NCBI RefSeq assembly: GCF_016917355.1
Contig: NZ_CP070304.1
Location: 5,166,361-5,230,360 of the forward strand
Direction: 5' to 3'
Source of the DNA: Glaciimonas sp. PAMC28666
GTDB lineage: Bacteria > Pseudomonadota > Gammaproteobacteria > Burkholderiales > Burkholderiaceae_D
DNA: 64,000 nt
Shown in pieces: positions 9,465 to 18,884 of the stretch (position 1 is its first letter; each line of letters opens with the position of its first letter). A program made the translations under genes and the position numbers. The notes under the pieces were generated by a model. It was not told where the DNA came from. It was given only the letters and a program-made list of their open reading frames with translations, and searched no databases.

Positions 9465-10056
9465 ACGGATTCCATCGATATTCCATTTGCTTTGCTGTGG
9501 CATGTGCCAGTTGCCCACCAGCCAGACGCTCAACCAGATGAAGGCTCATATCGATCCCGGCTGCAATTCCGGCCGAGGTCACTATAGCACCGCAATCGAT
9601 CCACGGCACATCCGGACGCACGGTTACGGCAGGAAAAGCGGCTTGCATTTCGTCAATATCTTGCCAATGCGTGGTCGCCTGCAAGCCATTCAGGAGACCC
9701 GCCCTGGCCAGCAGGAAGGCGCCGGTACAGACCGATGCTGTGATCATGGCGTTACCGGCCTGGGCGGCTATCCAATTGATTACGGCCGGATTGTTGAGGA
9801 CTAGCGACACATCGCCACCCGGCACGATCAGGACATCGATATCCGCGGAGGGGACGAGGACGCAATCTGGCAGAACCCGCATGCCGCCACGGGTATGAAT
9901 CGGGCGCATTTCATCGGCGATGAGGAAACACCGGAACAACGTTTGGGCTGCCGGAAGCCGCGCATGTACGCGTGCAGCGGTGGAGAACACTTCATAGGGA
10001 CCGGAAAAGTCCAGTATCTCAACGTCATCAAAAATCACTATACCGATGCTAAACAT
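9409..10056 (-). CDS. DJ-1/PfpI family protein, isonitrile-hydratase-like
   Basis: A 215-residue single-domain member of the DJ-1/PfpI superfamily. It shows the early acidic residue in FDDVEILDFSGPYE, the VPGG segment and the nucleophile-elbow cysteine in SVCTGAFLLA near residue 112, followed by ATTHW. This arrangement is typical of the isocyanide hydratase (InhA-like) branch, which hydrates isonitriles to N-formyl compounds, but many relatives have no proven activity. A good GAAGGAG Shine-Dalgarno lies seven bases before the ATG. Its 3' end overlaps the GlxA-type regulator downstream, forming a two-gene operon. The last 15 or so residues lie within the overlap and may be dispensable. Confidence 0.82.
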   Translation of the reverse strand: MFSIGIVIFDDVEILDFSGPYEVFSTAARVHARLPAAQTLFRCFLIADEMRPIHTRGGMRVLPDCVLVPSADIDVLIVPGGDVSLVLNNPAVINWIAAQAGNAMITASVCTGAFLLARAGLLNGLQATTHWQDIDEMQAAFPAVTVRPDVPWIDCGAIVTSAGIAAGIDMSLHLVERLAGGQLAHATAKQMEYRWNPYGTDNSAAATDSRLYFAA

Positions 10057-10225
10057 CGTTTACTCCTTCGCCCGTGGATACGCTGATGCGTGCGCCATCA
10101 GAAAGTGGCGCCTCCCGTTGTGGGCCGCGTCGTCAACATCATCTTAGGGGAGCAGGATTACTGGCGAAATACGTGCGGCAGACAGGATGCGGACAAAAAC
10201 GGCCATCGGAGCGACCAGGGGGAAA

Positions 10226-10255
10226 TAGGGGTGAATAGGGGTGAATAGCGGTGAG
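10226..10255. repeat. Three tandem 10-base repeats
   Basis: Two identical copies of TAGGGGTGAA are followed by one near copy, TAGCGGTGAG, in the gap between the DJ-1 gene promoter region and the end of the ABC transporter operon. The role is unknown; it could be slippage or a binding array. The rest of 10057-10325 shows nothing clear. Confidence 0.8.
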
Positions 10256-10325
10256 ACCCCACCGGCACAAAATGACGATGATAAAGGATTCCTCTGGTGA
10301 GACTGGCTGACGGCTGAGTTAGTGG

Positions 10326-11369
10326 CTAAGCCTGGGCTTTCGCCCGCGCCTTGCCGCCAATCGCTAACAACCGTTGCGCGAGGCAAAATATAAAAAGCAA
10401 CGCACCGATAACGATTTTGGTCCACCACGAGCTAAGTGTGCCGTCGAAGGTGATCAAGGTTTGAATGACGCCCAGAATCAATACGCCCGATAACGTCCCG
10501 GCGACATAACCATAGCCACCGCTTAATAAGGTGCCCCCGATCACCACCGCTGCGATAGCGTCCAGCTCGGCGCCTTGGGCGTGCAGGCCATAACCGGACA
10601 GCATATAAAGAGAAAACAAAATCCCGGCAAGTGACGCGCAAAAGCCGCTGAAAGCGTAGATCAAAATTTTGGTGCGGCCTACCGGCAAACCCATCAACAA
10701 TGCCGATTCTTCATTACCGCCGATGGCATAGACGGCGCGCCCAAAGCGCGTGTAATGGGCGAGGTAAATCGCCACTGCCAGCATGACCAATGCAATCACC
10801 ACACTCGGAGAGATGAACGCGCCGAATAGCGTCAACCGCGCCTGGGATAATGTGACGTAGAGCGGATTGTCGATGGTGATGGAGTTGATGCTGATGAGGT
10901 AGCACAAACCCCGTGCAAAGAACATTCCGGCGAGTGTGACGATGAAAGCTTGCAGTTTAAAGAAATGAATCAGTGCGCCCATGAATGCGCCAAATAATGC
11001 CCCGATCAGCAACACGCAGAGCATGACAAATAGCGGCGGCCAATGCAGGCTTTGCAGCAGATAGGCAGAAATCATCGTGGTCAGCGCCAACACCGAACCG
11101 ACCGATAAATCGATGCCACCGGATAGGGTCACAAAGGTCATGCCGATGCCGATGACGAGCAGATAAGCATTGTCGATCAGAAGGTTGAAAAATACTTGTA
11201 AGGAGAAAAACCCGGTGTAAGAGAACGAGCCAAGTCCAAACATGATCGCAAACAGCACCACCGTGATCACGGAGGTAAAATAAGGGGAGTCGAATAATGA
11301 CCGGGTATGTGCGCGGCCAGACTTGGGCGGCATCAGTGCTTTTGGAAAATATTGTAATACGTTTTTCAT
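10326..11369 (-). CDS. yjfF: ABC transporter permease, galactofuranose importer
   Basis: The second inner-membrane permease of the operon, 347 residues with about eight to ten hydrophobic segments. It carries the ribose-type permease signature around FVTLSGGIDLSVGSVLAL and the cytoplasmic-loop sequence AIGGNEESALLMGLPVGRTK. Together with YtfT it forms the channel of a CUT2-type sugar ABC importer. The start MKNVLQYFPKAL is fixed by the junction: its ATG overlaps the TAA of ytfT by one base (TAATG), so translation is coupled. A long upstream extension of the frame lies inside ytfT and is rejected. Family assignment to YjfF rests mainly on the four-gene order and the YtfQ match. Confidence 0.9.
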   Translation of the reverse strand: MKNVLQYFPKALMPPKSGRAHTRSLFDSPYFTSVITVVLFAIMFGLGSFSYTGFFSLQVFFNLLIDNAYLLVIGIGMTFVTLSGGIDLSVGSVLALTTMISAYLLQSLHWPPLFVMLCVLLIGALFGAFMGALIHFFKLQAFIVTLAGMFFARGLCYLISINSITIDNPLYVTLSQARLTLFGAFISPSVVIALVMLAVAIYLAHYTRFGRAVYAIGGNEESALLMGLPVGRTKILIYAFSGFCASLAGILFSLYMLSGYGLHAQGAELDAIAAVVIGGTLLSGGYGYVAGTLSGVLILGVIQTLITFDGTLSSWWTKIVIGALLFIFCLAQRLLAIGGKARAKAQA

Positions 11370-12490
11370 TATTTTGTCGCCGCAAAAAATTGTCTGAAAT
11401 GGCGGATTCCGTCGGCAGAAAAATGCCAGCGAAATTGCGGCGATTGCGACATGCAAACGATAAACACGACGATGGATTTGACAACCATGTTAACTTCTGG
11501 CGGAACGCCAATCGAATAAATGGTATAGGTGAGAGTCTGGATAATCAATGCGCCGATGATGCTGCCGACCAGGCTGAATTTGCCACCCGCCAGCGAAGTT
11601 CCGCCGAGGGTAACAGCCAGAATCGCGTCGAGTTCCATCAGCAGACCGGCGTTGTTGGCGTCGGCACTTTTGATATTGGCGCTGATCATCAGCCCGGCCA
11701 TACCAGCACAGGCACTACAAAACATGTAGACGAAAAAGATTAGCGCAGAGGTTTTTATTCCCGCAAGTCGGGATGCAACGGGATTGATCCCGACCGCTTG
11801 AATAAATAAGCCGAGCGCCGTTTTACGCATCAGCAGCAGCAACAAAGCACCAACCGCCAGCACGATAAATAACGAGAAAGGCAAACCAAATAAATAGCCG
11901 CTACCAAGGAAAAAAAACGGTTTGTAATAGACCGTAATGATTTGACCATCGGTGAGCAGTTGCGCTAACCCGCGCCCTGCCACCATCAGAATCAATGTGG
12001 CGATGATGGGCTGTAAACCAAGCGTAGATACCAGTAAGCCATTCCAGACGCCGCATAACAGAGCCGCGCCCATGGCGAAGAGGAGCGCTAACAGCATCGG
12101 CATTTTGCTGACGTATTCCGGCACGCCGTTGATGACGACCATATCGCCACCAATCAGACCGGCAGCGACCGCGCCTGAAATCGCGACGACTGCGCCAACC
12201 GAGATGTCGATACCACGTGTGGCGATCACCAATGTCATGCCCAGCGCTACCAGCATTAGCGGCGCGGCACGATTGATGATGTCGATCACACTGCCGTATA
12301 AATGCCCTTCTTTGATCTCCAACCGGAAAAATCCGGGAATCATGATGAGATCAATTAACAGCAAAAGAACCAACGCTGCTGTGGGCCAAAACAGCGGATG
12401 TTGCATCCAGCTGTTGACGCCTTTGGGGGCCGTAGAAGCTTTATTGATTGGCATGGTTGAGGAGCTGTTCACCTGTTGACGGTCGTTCAT
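11369..12490 (-). CDS. ytfT: ABC transporter permease, galactofuranose importer
   Basis: A 373-residue membrane protein of the CUT2 (ribose/galactose) permease family, with many hydrophobic helices and the signature LVIATRGIDISVGAVVAISG near residues 100-120, plus the loop AVGINPVASRLAGIK. It pairs with YjfF in the membrane. Its ATG overlaps the TGA of ytfR (ATGA) and its TAA overlaps the ATG of yjfF, so all three are translationally coupled. The N-terminal 28 residues are hydrophilic and somewhat longer than typical. Confidence 0.92.
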   Translation of the reverse strand: MNDRQQVNSSSTMPINKASTAPKGVNSWMQHPLFWPTAALVLLLLIDLIMIPGFFRLEIKEGHLYGSVIDIINRAAPLMLVALGMTLVIATRGIDISVGAVVAISGAVAAGLIGGDMVVINGVPEYVSKMPMLLALLFAMGAALLCGVWNGLLVSTLGLQPIIATLILMVAGRGLAQLLTDGQIITVYYKPFFFLGSGYLFGLPFSLFIVLAVGALLLLLMRKTALGLFIQAVGINPVASRLAGIKTSALIFFVYMFCSACAGMAGLMISANIKSADANNAGLLMELDAILAVTLGGTSLAGGKFSLVGSIIGALIIQTLTYTIYSIGVPPEVNMVVKSIVVFIVCMSQSPQFRWHFSADGIRHFRQFFAATK

Positions 12491-14082
12491 GTTGACTCTC
12501 CGGCGATGACTTGCAGCACTGAAGCGTCGTCCAGTTCGCCGCGTAAATATTCGCCGCAGGCTTTGCGGTCTCGCAGCACCAGGATGCGATCACTGCAACG
12601 CAAGACTTCATCAATTTCGGAGGAAATGAATAGTATTGCCATTCCTTTACGACATAGTGAAACGACGTAATCCATGATTTCTTGTTTGGCACGGACATCG
12701 ACACCACGTGTGGGTTCGTCCAGGATCAGCATCTCTGGGTCGGTCGCCAGCCAACGCGCCAGCAAGGCTTTTTGCTGATTGCCGCCGGATAGCTTGCCAA
12801 TCGGCGTCTCTGCATTGGGGGTTTTAATGCCGAGCCATTTGATGTAATTATTTGCGATTTCCTGCTGCCGCTTGCGACCGATGACGTGCATGAGGCCAGC
12901 CCTTGCCTGCAAGGCGAGGATAATGTTTTCTCGCACACTGAGTTCCAGAATTGCGCCCTCCTCCTTGCGATTTTCGGAAGAAAATCCGATACCGGCAGCA
13001 ATCGCATCACGCGGCGAAGTGAATTTTTGAAGCTTACCTTTTATTGTCATTGTTCCGGTATCGGCTTTATCTGCCCCAAACAGCAACCGCGCCGCTTCGG
13101 TTCGGCCTGAACCCAATAAGCCGCATAAACCGAGCACTTCGCCGCTGCGGCAGGTAATATCCAGCGGCATCAGGGCACCCTTGCGCCCGATTCCTGTGGC
13201 CGCTAGAAAGGTGGTGCTGGCAGCCGATGTCGGGCTGAGTTCGGTCAATGGTAGTGACTGGATATTCGCTTCACGCGCTGCGCTGGCAGCTGCGGCTTCT
13301 TCGGCGCTAACGCCCACCATTTTGTTGACCAGATCGTAGCGGGATAAGGCATGCACGACATATTCGCCTTCACGGATGCCATTGCGTAATACGGTGATGC
13401 GATCAGATATATCGAAGGTCTGATCCAGGAAATGGGTGACGAATAAAATGGCCAGTCCCTGATCGCGCAGGCGGCGCAACACGCCGAACAACATTTGTAC
13501 TTCATTGTCGTCCAGGCTTGACGTAGGCTCGTCCAGAATCAATACTTTTGCGGAAATACTGAGAGCGCGCGATATCGCGACCATTTGCTGTACCGCCAGC
13601 GAGTAGCGCGACAGTGGCGCGGTGACGTCGATCTCGACCTGTAATTCGGCTAATAATTTTTGTGCGTTTTGCTTCATCGTTGGCCAGTCGATAAAACCGT
13701 TGTGCATTGGATAGCGACCGATAAATATATTTTCGGCGACAGTCAGGTTCAGGCATAGATTGACTTCCTGATAGACGGTACTGATGCCAAGGTTTTGCGC
13801 TTCGAGGGTGGAGCGCGGTTGCACCGATCGACCGTGCAACAGAATGCGTCCTTGATCGGGTTTATAGACACCGGTCAATATTTTGATCAGGGTTGATTTG
13901 CCGGCACCATTCTGGCCCATCAATGTATGCACTTCCCCGGGGAATAACAGCAGTCCAACGTCGGTCAAGGCTTTAACGCCGGGGAACGCTTTGTAAATGC
14001 CGCTGAGTTCTAACACCGGTTTTGCGCGTAGCGCCGAATCGGATGAGGGTGTAGCCTGCGGCGTGGTCGTTGATGTCACCAT
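12487..14082 (-). CDS. ytfR: Sugar ABC transporter ATPase, two nucleotide-binding domains
   Basis: This 531-residue cytosolic ATPase drives the importer. Like other CUT2 ATPases it has two fused nucleotide-binding domains. The first has Walker A GQNGAGKS at 56-63, an atypical signature (SLAVQQM) and Walker B LILDEPTSSLD. The second has GLLGSGRTE in place of a good Walker A, the signature LSGGNQQK and Walker B LILDEPTRGVD. A degenerate second Walker A is normal in this family. The start at MVTSTTTPQ is the first ATG; an earlier TTG has no better ribosome-binding site. About 300 bases separate it from ytfQ. Confidence 0.93.
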   Translation of the reverse strand: MVTSTTTPQATPSSDSALRAKPVLELSGIYKAFPGVKALTDVGLLLFPGEVHTLMGQNGAGKSTLIKILTGVYKPDQGRILLHGRSVQPRSTLEAQNLGISTVYQEVNLCLNLTVAENIFIGRYPMHNGFIDWPTMKQNAQKLLAELQVEIDVTAPLSRYSLAVQQMVAISRALSISAKVLILDEPTSSLDDNEVQMLFGVLRRLRDQGLAILFVTHFLDQTFDISDRITVLRNGIREGEYVVHALSRYDLVNKMVGVSAEEAAAASAAREANIQSLPLTELSPTSAASTTFLAATGIGRKGALMPLDITCRSGEVLGLCGLLGSGRTEAARLLFGADKADTGTMTIKGKLQKFTSPRDAIAAGIGFSSENRKEEGAILELSVRENIILALQARAGLMHVIGRKRQQEIANNYIKWLGIKTPNAETPIGKLSGGNQQKALLARWLATDPEMLILDEPTRGVDVRAKQEIMDYVVSLCRKGMAILFISSEIDEVLRCSDRILVLRDRKACGEYLRGELDDASVLQVIAGEST

Positions 14083-14384
14083 GGGTGGATAAGACTTCCC
14101 GGAAAATATCTCACTGCCGCACCGCAATAAAAATAACGAAGGATGCGGGAAGTGGGATGAGATGCATTAACCATATAGCGCAATAGCGGCTGTAACAAGT
14201 TGCCGTCGCTTCAAGGATAGACCGAATCGAGAGTCAACGATAACCAATAACAGGTTACGATTTCCGCTGCTGATCCTGGCCGCCTGCGTCGGGCGAGGTA
14301 CTACATGTGCTGGCGATAAGCCAGATGCGCGTTAGTCCTCTTTAACCCGATCGATTGCACTTCATCTTGCCTAAATGCGGACCG
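14083..14384. other. Spacer between ytfQ and ytfR
   Basis: About 300 bases with no gene. Right after the ytfQ stop there is a weak imperfect palindrome (14382-14397, CCGTTAATATTTACGG) that could lower read-through so that the binding protein is made in excess over the ATPase and permeases. That role is an inference. Confidence 0.35.
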
Positions 14385-15353
14385 TTAATATTTACGGTTC
14401 GGAAACTCTTTAGCAGCGACTTCTGCAGGGAACACGCCTTCTATGGTGGTGATCCGTTTCGGCACCGTTTTACCGGCGACGATGTCTTTGGCCACTTGCA
14501 TCAATTGCGGTCCGAGCAATGGACTACATTCAACGGTGACGTTTAATTTGCCGGCCATCATGGCTTCGAATGCGCCTTTTACGCCATCCACGGAAATGAT
14601 CAGAATGTCTTTGCCTGGTTTCAGGCCAGCTTCTTCGATTGCCTGAATTGCGCCAATTGCCATGTCGTCGTTATGGGCGTAGAGAACGTTGATCTTCTTA
14701 CCTTCCGCTTTTAGAAAAGCTTCCATCACTTCCTTGCCTTTGGCACGGGTGAAATCTCCGGTTTGCGAGCGGATGATTTTGAGCCGTGGATTGCTGGCGA
14801 TTTCTTGCTCGAAACCAGCTTTGCGATCAATCGCCGGGGCAGAACCTACCGTGCCTTGCAATTCAACGATATTAATGTCTCCAGCTGGCATGGTTTTAGC
14901 GCGCTCTAACAACCAGCGACCGGCGCGGTGTCCTTCTTCTACAAAGTCGGAACCAATGAAGGTGACATAGAGAGATTTATCAGTGACGTTGACGGCGCGA
15001 TCGGTCAGGATAACGGGAATTTTTGCGCTTTTGGCTTCTTTCAGCACAGTGTCCCAGCCGGATTCAACCACCGGAGAGAATGCGATCACATCAACCTTCT
15101 GCGCAATGTAGGAGCGAATGGCTTTGATCTGATTCTCTTGTTTTTGTTGCGCGTCCGAGAATTTCAGTGTGACCCCCGCTTTGCTGGCGGCATCTTTAAT
15201 AGACGCCGTGTTGGCGCTGCGCCATTCACTTTCAGCACCTACCTGTGCAAAACCCAGGACTAGTGGTTTGTCGGCGAATGCATTCGAGGCAGCCGCGAAT
15301 CCTAGTCCCAAAAATAGCGCGGACGTAAGTAATTTTTTGCTTGTCAATTTCAT
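14385..15353 (-). CDS. ytfQ: Periplasmic galactofuranose-binding protein
   Basis: This 322-residue substrate-binding protein of the importer has a signal peptide (MKLTSKKLLTSALFLGLGFA, cleavage near ASNAFA/DKP at 27-28). The mature part agrees segment by segment with my memory of E. coli YtfQ: GAESEWR, DAQQKQENQIKA, ELQGTVGSAPAIDRK, RSQTGDFTRAKGKEVME, YAHNDDMAIGAIQAI and EAGLKPGKDIL. E. coli YtfQ binds galactofuranose. A strong AAGGAG Shine-Dalgarno lies seven bases before the ATG. It is the first gene of the operon, which is the usual order. High affinity for galactofuranose over galactopyranose is inferred from the family, not visible in the sequence. Confidence 0.93.
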   Translation of the reverse strand: MKLTSKKLLTSALFLGLGFAAASNAFADKPLVLGFAQVGAESEWRSANTASIKDAASKAGVTLKFSDAQQKQENQIKAIRSYIAQKVDVIAFSPVVESGWDTVLKEAKSAKIPVILTDRAVNVTDKSLYVTFIGSDFVEEGHRAGRWLLERAKTMPAGDINIVELQGTVGSAPAIDRKAGFEQEIASNPRLKIIRSQTGDFTRAKGKEVMEAFLKAEGKKINVLYAHNDDMAIGAIQAIEEAGLKPGKDILIISVDGVKGAFEAMMAGKLNVTVECSPLLGPQLMQVAKDIVAGKTVPKRITTIEGVFPAEVAAKEFPNRKY

Positions 15354-15747
15354 TTGTCTTCTCCTTGGAGCTGGTTTAACACATTGGTTGCGGTACTCGC
15401 GGCGCAGGTGACACTTGTGGCGCCGCTGTTTTGTTTTACTGATTTATCCGCAACGCTTCACCTTCTAATTGGCCTGGTAACACTTGGCCTGGACCTGAAT
15501 CGCTGTTCTGAATTTCCGGTACCACTGCATATCCTAGGGGAAAGATTGATGTTTATCCAATGAATTTTTTGTGCTGATCGATATGCATTTAGGTATTGAG
15601 CGCAAAGCACAAGATTAAATAGACATTTATTTTGCGCGATTGGGATGACGCTAATGTTCCGTCGAAATTATTCATTGATGAAGATACGAAATTAGCGCTA
15701 AGATAATCCGATAATTCAAACACTAAAATATCCATTCAATAAGCGAT
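15354..15747. other. Divergent promoter region of the ytf operon and the aldose epimerase
   Basis: About 390 bases upstream of both transcripts, with an AT-rich half nearer the epimerase gene. No coding gene is visible. It should contain the promoters for both directions; I cannot pick the -35/-10 boxes with confidence. Confidence 0.5.
15692..15701. promoter_or_regulatory. Candidate LacI/GalR-type operator
   Basis: TTAGCGCTAA is a perfect 10-base palindrome with the CG-centred core common in LacI-family operators. It is placed between the divergent ytfQ operon and the epimerase gene. No LacI-family gene is present in the window, so the regulator would be encoded elsewhere. Confidence 0.35.
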
Positions 15748-16662
15748 ATGATAAAAACGAGACTGTCACAGCCGTTAACATCCGTGCGGATGATTGAGCT
15801 GCAATCGGCAACACAACGCCTGCAAGTTCTGCCTACCCTGGGCGGAAGTATTGCAGCATGGGACTGGAAATTGGGTCAGCAATGGAGTCCATTGTTGCGG
15901 CAATGGGATGGCAAATCAAAGGATCGGTACGCCATGGCATGTTTTCCATTGGTGCCCTGGTCAAATCGGATTACCGAGGGTGGCTTTATGCATCAGGGAC
16001 AGCATTATCCTGTGCTTGAAAATCGGCCGGGCGAACCTTATCCGATACACGGTGACGGTTGGTTGCAAAAATGGCGGGTTGCCAGCCACACTTCCGACAC
16101 CATTCAACTGACCCTGAAATCAAATCGCTTTGATGGCAATCCGCATAGTTATCGCTGTAGTCAGACGTTAACCTTATCGGACAATGGCCTGTCGATAACG
16201 CTAGCCGTTACGCATTTGGGTACCGAGTCGCTGCCATATGGCTTGGGATTGCACCCTTACTTTCCACGGAACGCGGAAACCCGTTTCAGCTCCCGCGCCG
16301 AAGGGGTCTGGCTTTCAGGGCACGATCCTATTCCTACGGCGCACACAAGGTGCTTTCCGCAGACGTGGAACTACAACCAACCAGCGCCGCTGGAAGGACC
16401 AATGATTGATAACTGCTTTTCTGGTTGGGACGGAAAGGCGTTGATCAGCTACCCTGACCGGGGGCTGCAACTATCAATGACGATGGATAACTGTAGCAGT
16501 TATAGTTTGATGTATCGTCCGCCGGGCCATGATTATTTTTGCTTCGAACCGATCACCCATCCGATTGACGCATTCCATATTTCGGGAAAGCCAGGTCTGG
16601 TGACACTGGCCCGTGGCCAAACCCTCTTAATGAAAACGCACTTTCGGGTCAGCGCAATGTAA
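15748..16662 (+). CDS. Aldose 1-epimerase (galactose mutarotase family)
   Basis: Mutarotases interconvert the alpha and beta anomers of hexoses. The 304-residue product carries family features: PWSNRITEGGF, the histidine of PIHGDGW, the second catalytic-type histidine in GLGLHPYF near residue 170, and the glutamate in FCFEPITHP near 270. It resembles the COG2017 branch rather than classical GalM. A later ATG (MIELQSATQ, 14 codons in) is also possible, as neither start has a clear ribosome-binding site. It is divergent from the galactofuranose importer, which fits processing of imported sugar. Its 3' end overlaps the convergent ldcA by 14 bases. Confidence 0.88.
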   Translation: MIKTRLSQPLTSVRMIELQSATQRLQVLPTLGGSIAAWDWKLGQQWSPLLRQWDGKSKDRYAMACFPLVPWSNRITEGGFMHQGQHYPVLENRPGEPYPIHGDGWLQKWRVASHTSDTIQLTLKSNRFDGNPHSYRCSQTLTLSDNGLSITLAVTHLGTESLPYGLGLHPYFPRNAETRFSSRAEGVWLSGHDPIPTAHTRCFPQTWNYNQPAPLEGPMIDNCFSGWDGKALISYPDRGLQLSMTMDNCSSYSLMYRPPGHDYFCFEPITHPIDAFHISGKPGLVTLARGQTLLMKTHFRVSAM

Positions 16663-17620
16663 GTGTGCTGTTGATGTTGAGCTGAAACCCGGCTGAACCA
16701 GAGACCAGGCGCGCCTGGCTGCCAATTGGTAGCGTCACTTTGTCGCGGATGTGGCCGAACGGTAAACCGGTCAGTATTGGGACAGAAATCTGTGATCGTA
16801 AATAGGTTAGCATCGCATCAAAGTCGTAGCCGTTGTCATGCTCTGCCAAGCGATAGTTTGCAAAATCACCTAGTACGATTGCTTGTTGCTGCGCCAGGAC
16901 TCCCGCATAGTGCAGTTGCAACATCATGCGCTCAATGCGATAAGGATGTTCCCCGATATCCTCAAGGAACAAGATGCCCCCGTCGATCTGTGGAAAATAG
17001 GCTGTGCCGACCAAGTGATTGAGCATCGCCAGATTTCCGCCCCACAAAGTACCCGTGACGTCCACGTCTGGATTACCGACCGTCTCAACGTCGAGGGTCT
17101 GCTCTGTCTGGCGCAAGCTTTGCCAGAAATGCGACATGGTGAATGCGCTTAATGTGAGATCGCCAAAATCGCTGCACAGCATCGGTCCGGCAAAACTTTG
17201 CATTCCGGTTTGCGCCAGCAGCGCGAAACTAAACGCATTAAAATCACTGTGACCGACGAAAAGCTTTTTGCTGGCTGCGATCCGTTCAAAATCCAATAAT
17301 GGTAGCAGCCGCGACATGCCATAACTGCCACGGACTGCCATGACAATCTGCACTTGTGGATTGTCGATCGCGGCGTAGATCTGTGCAACCCGCACTGGCT
17401 CGGTGCCACCAAAGCGCTGATACTTTTCCGTGCTGTCGTAGTAGTTGTAGACCACGCAGCCTTGCTGTTGAAGGGCCAGAATGCCGCGCCCAAGCGCTTG
17501 ATCGTCGAGCGGATATCCGCCGGGGGCGATCAGTGCGACGCCGATTTTTTTGGCAAATACCGGGAGTACGACGGGTTCCAGATCGACTGACAAATCGGGC
17601 GCTTCTTGATCCATGTGCAT
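16649..17620 (-). CDS. ldcA: Muramoyltetrapeptide (LD-) carboxypeptidase
   Basis: LdcA removes the terminal D-alanine from cytosolic murein tetrapeptides during peptidoglycan recycling. The 323-residue product belongs to peptidase family S66, and its triad can be read: serine S125 in GHSD, a glutamate in LEDIGEH near 220 and H290 in LPFGHIRDK. The family's IAPGG motif is at 31-35. I start at MHMDQEAP; the longer frame begins with TTG, and the ATG used has an AGGA-like site close upstream. The gene is convergent with the epimerase and overlaps its end. tadA lies immediately upstream on the same strand, with about 30 bases between, so they may share a transcript. Confidence 0.9.
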   Translation of the reverse strand: MHMDQEAPDLSVDLEPVVLPVFAKKIGVALIAPGGYPLDDQALGRGILALQQQGCVVYNYYDSTEKYQRFGGTEPVRVAQIYAAIDNPQVQIVMAVRGSYGMSRLLPLLDFERIAASKKLFVGHSDFNAFSFALLAQTGMQSFAGPMLCSDFGDLTLSAFTMSHFWQSLRQTEQTLDVETVGNPDVDVTGTLWGGNLAMLNHLVGTAYFPQIDGGILFLEDIGEHPYRIERMMLQLHYAGVLAQQQAIVLGDFANYRLAEHDNGYDFDAMLTYLRSQISVPILTGLPFGHIRDKVTLPIGSQARLVSGSAGFQLNINSTLTLR

Positions 17621-17649
17621 ATCCTGACTCTTCAATAACTGACGGCAAT

Positions 17650-18255
<606 letters not shown>

Positions 18256-18726
18256 TTAAGCGCCAGACGAACCGTATTCACGCTCTTCGGAAATCTCGGC
18301 CCAGCAATTTGGGGTCTCATGCAATACCAGTTTTTGCAAATGCAAGCCGGTGCCGTAGTGATCTTTATACGCCGCTTTGAGGATGTCATAGGCGGTACGG
18401 GCAAGATTTTCGACAGTCGGAATACGATCGATGACGACGGTCTTATGGTCCGGCAAGGTTGCTAGAAAATCGCGCACTGCGGTATCTTTTTCATACACAA
18501 TAAATGCATGGTCCCAGACGTCCACCAGATGCTGTTTCGCCAGCGTTTTGATGTCTGAAAAATCCATAATCATGCCGTTATCGGAACTTCCCTCGACTTC
18601 GATGACGGCACCGACTAACGTAATTTCAAGCGTGTAACGATGTCCATGCAAATTGCGGCATTGGCTTTTGTGATCGGGGATGCGATGACCTGCATCGAAT
18701 TCCAGCTTGCGGGTAATGGTTAACAT
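18256..18726 (-). CDS. queD: 6-carboxy-5,6,7,8-tetrahydropterin synthase
   Basis: QueD makes 6-carboxytetrahydropterin from dihydroneopterin triphosphate, the second step of preQ0/queuosine synthesis. The 156-residue product shows the zinc ligands H14 and the pair H27/H29 in LHGHRY, the catalytic C23 in SQCRNLHGH, and the family glutamate in LHETPNCWAEI near the C terminus. It is the longer betaproteobacterial form with an insertion around VEGSSDNGM. queE follows upstream on the same strand after about 160 bases. queC and queF are not in the window. Confidence 0.95.
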   Translation of the reverse strand: MLTITRKLEFDAGHRIPDHKSQCRNLHGHRYTLEITLVGAVIEVEGSSDNGMIMDFSDIKTLAKQHLVDVWDHAFIVYEKDTAVRDFLATLPDHKTVVIDRIPTVENLARTAYDILKAAYKDHYGTGLHLQKLVLHETPNCWAEISEEREYGSSGA

Positions 18727-18884
18727 AGTTGATTCTCAATAAATCTTTATAGATACTGATCAAATACTTGATCGGAAACCGGACAAAAAAGGTCAAACCC
18801 GTCGTGCTTCAACCAGTTTGTTGAGCAGGCTTTGACAACAAATTTAGACAACAGATTTAGGCAACAGGCCTGGCAACACAATCA

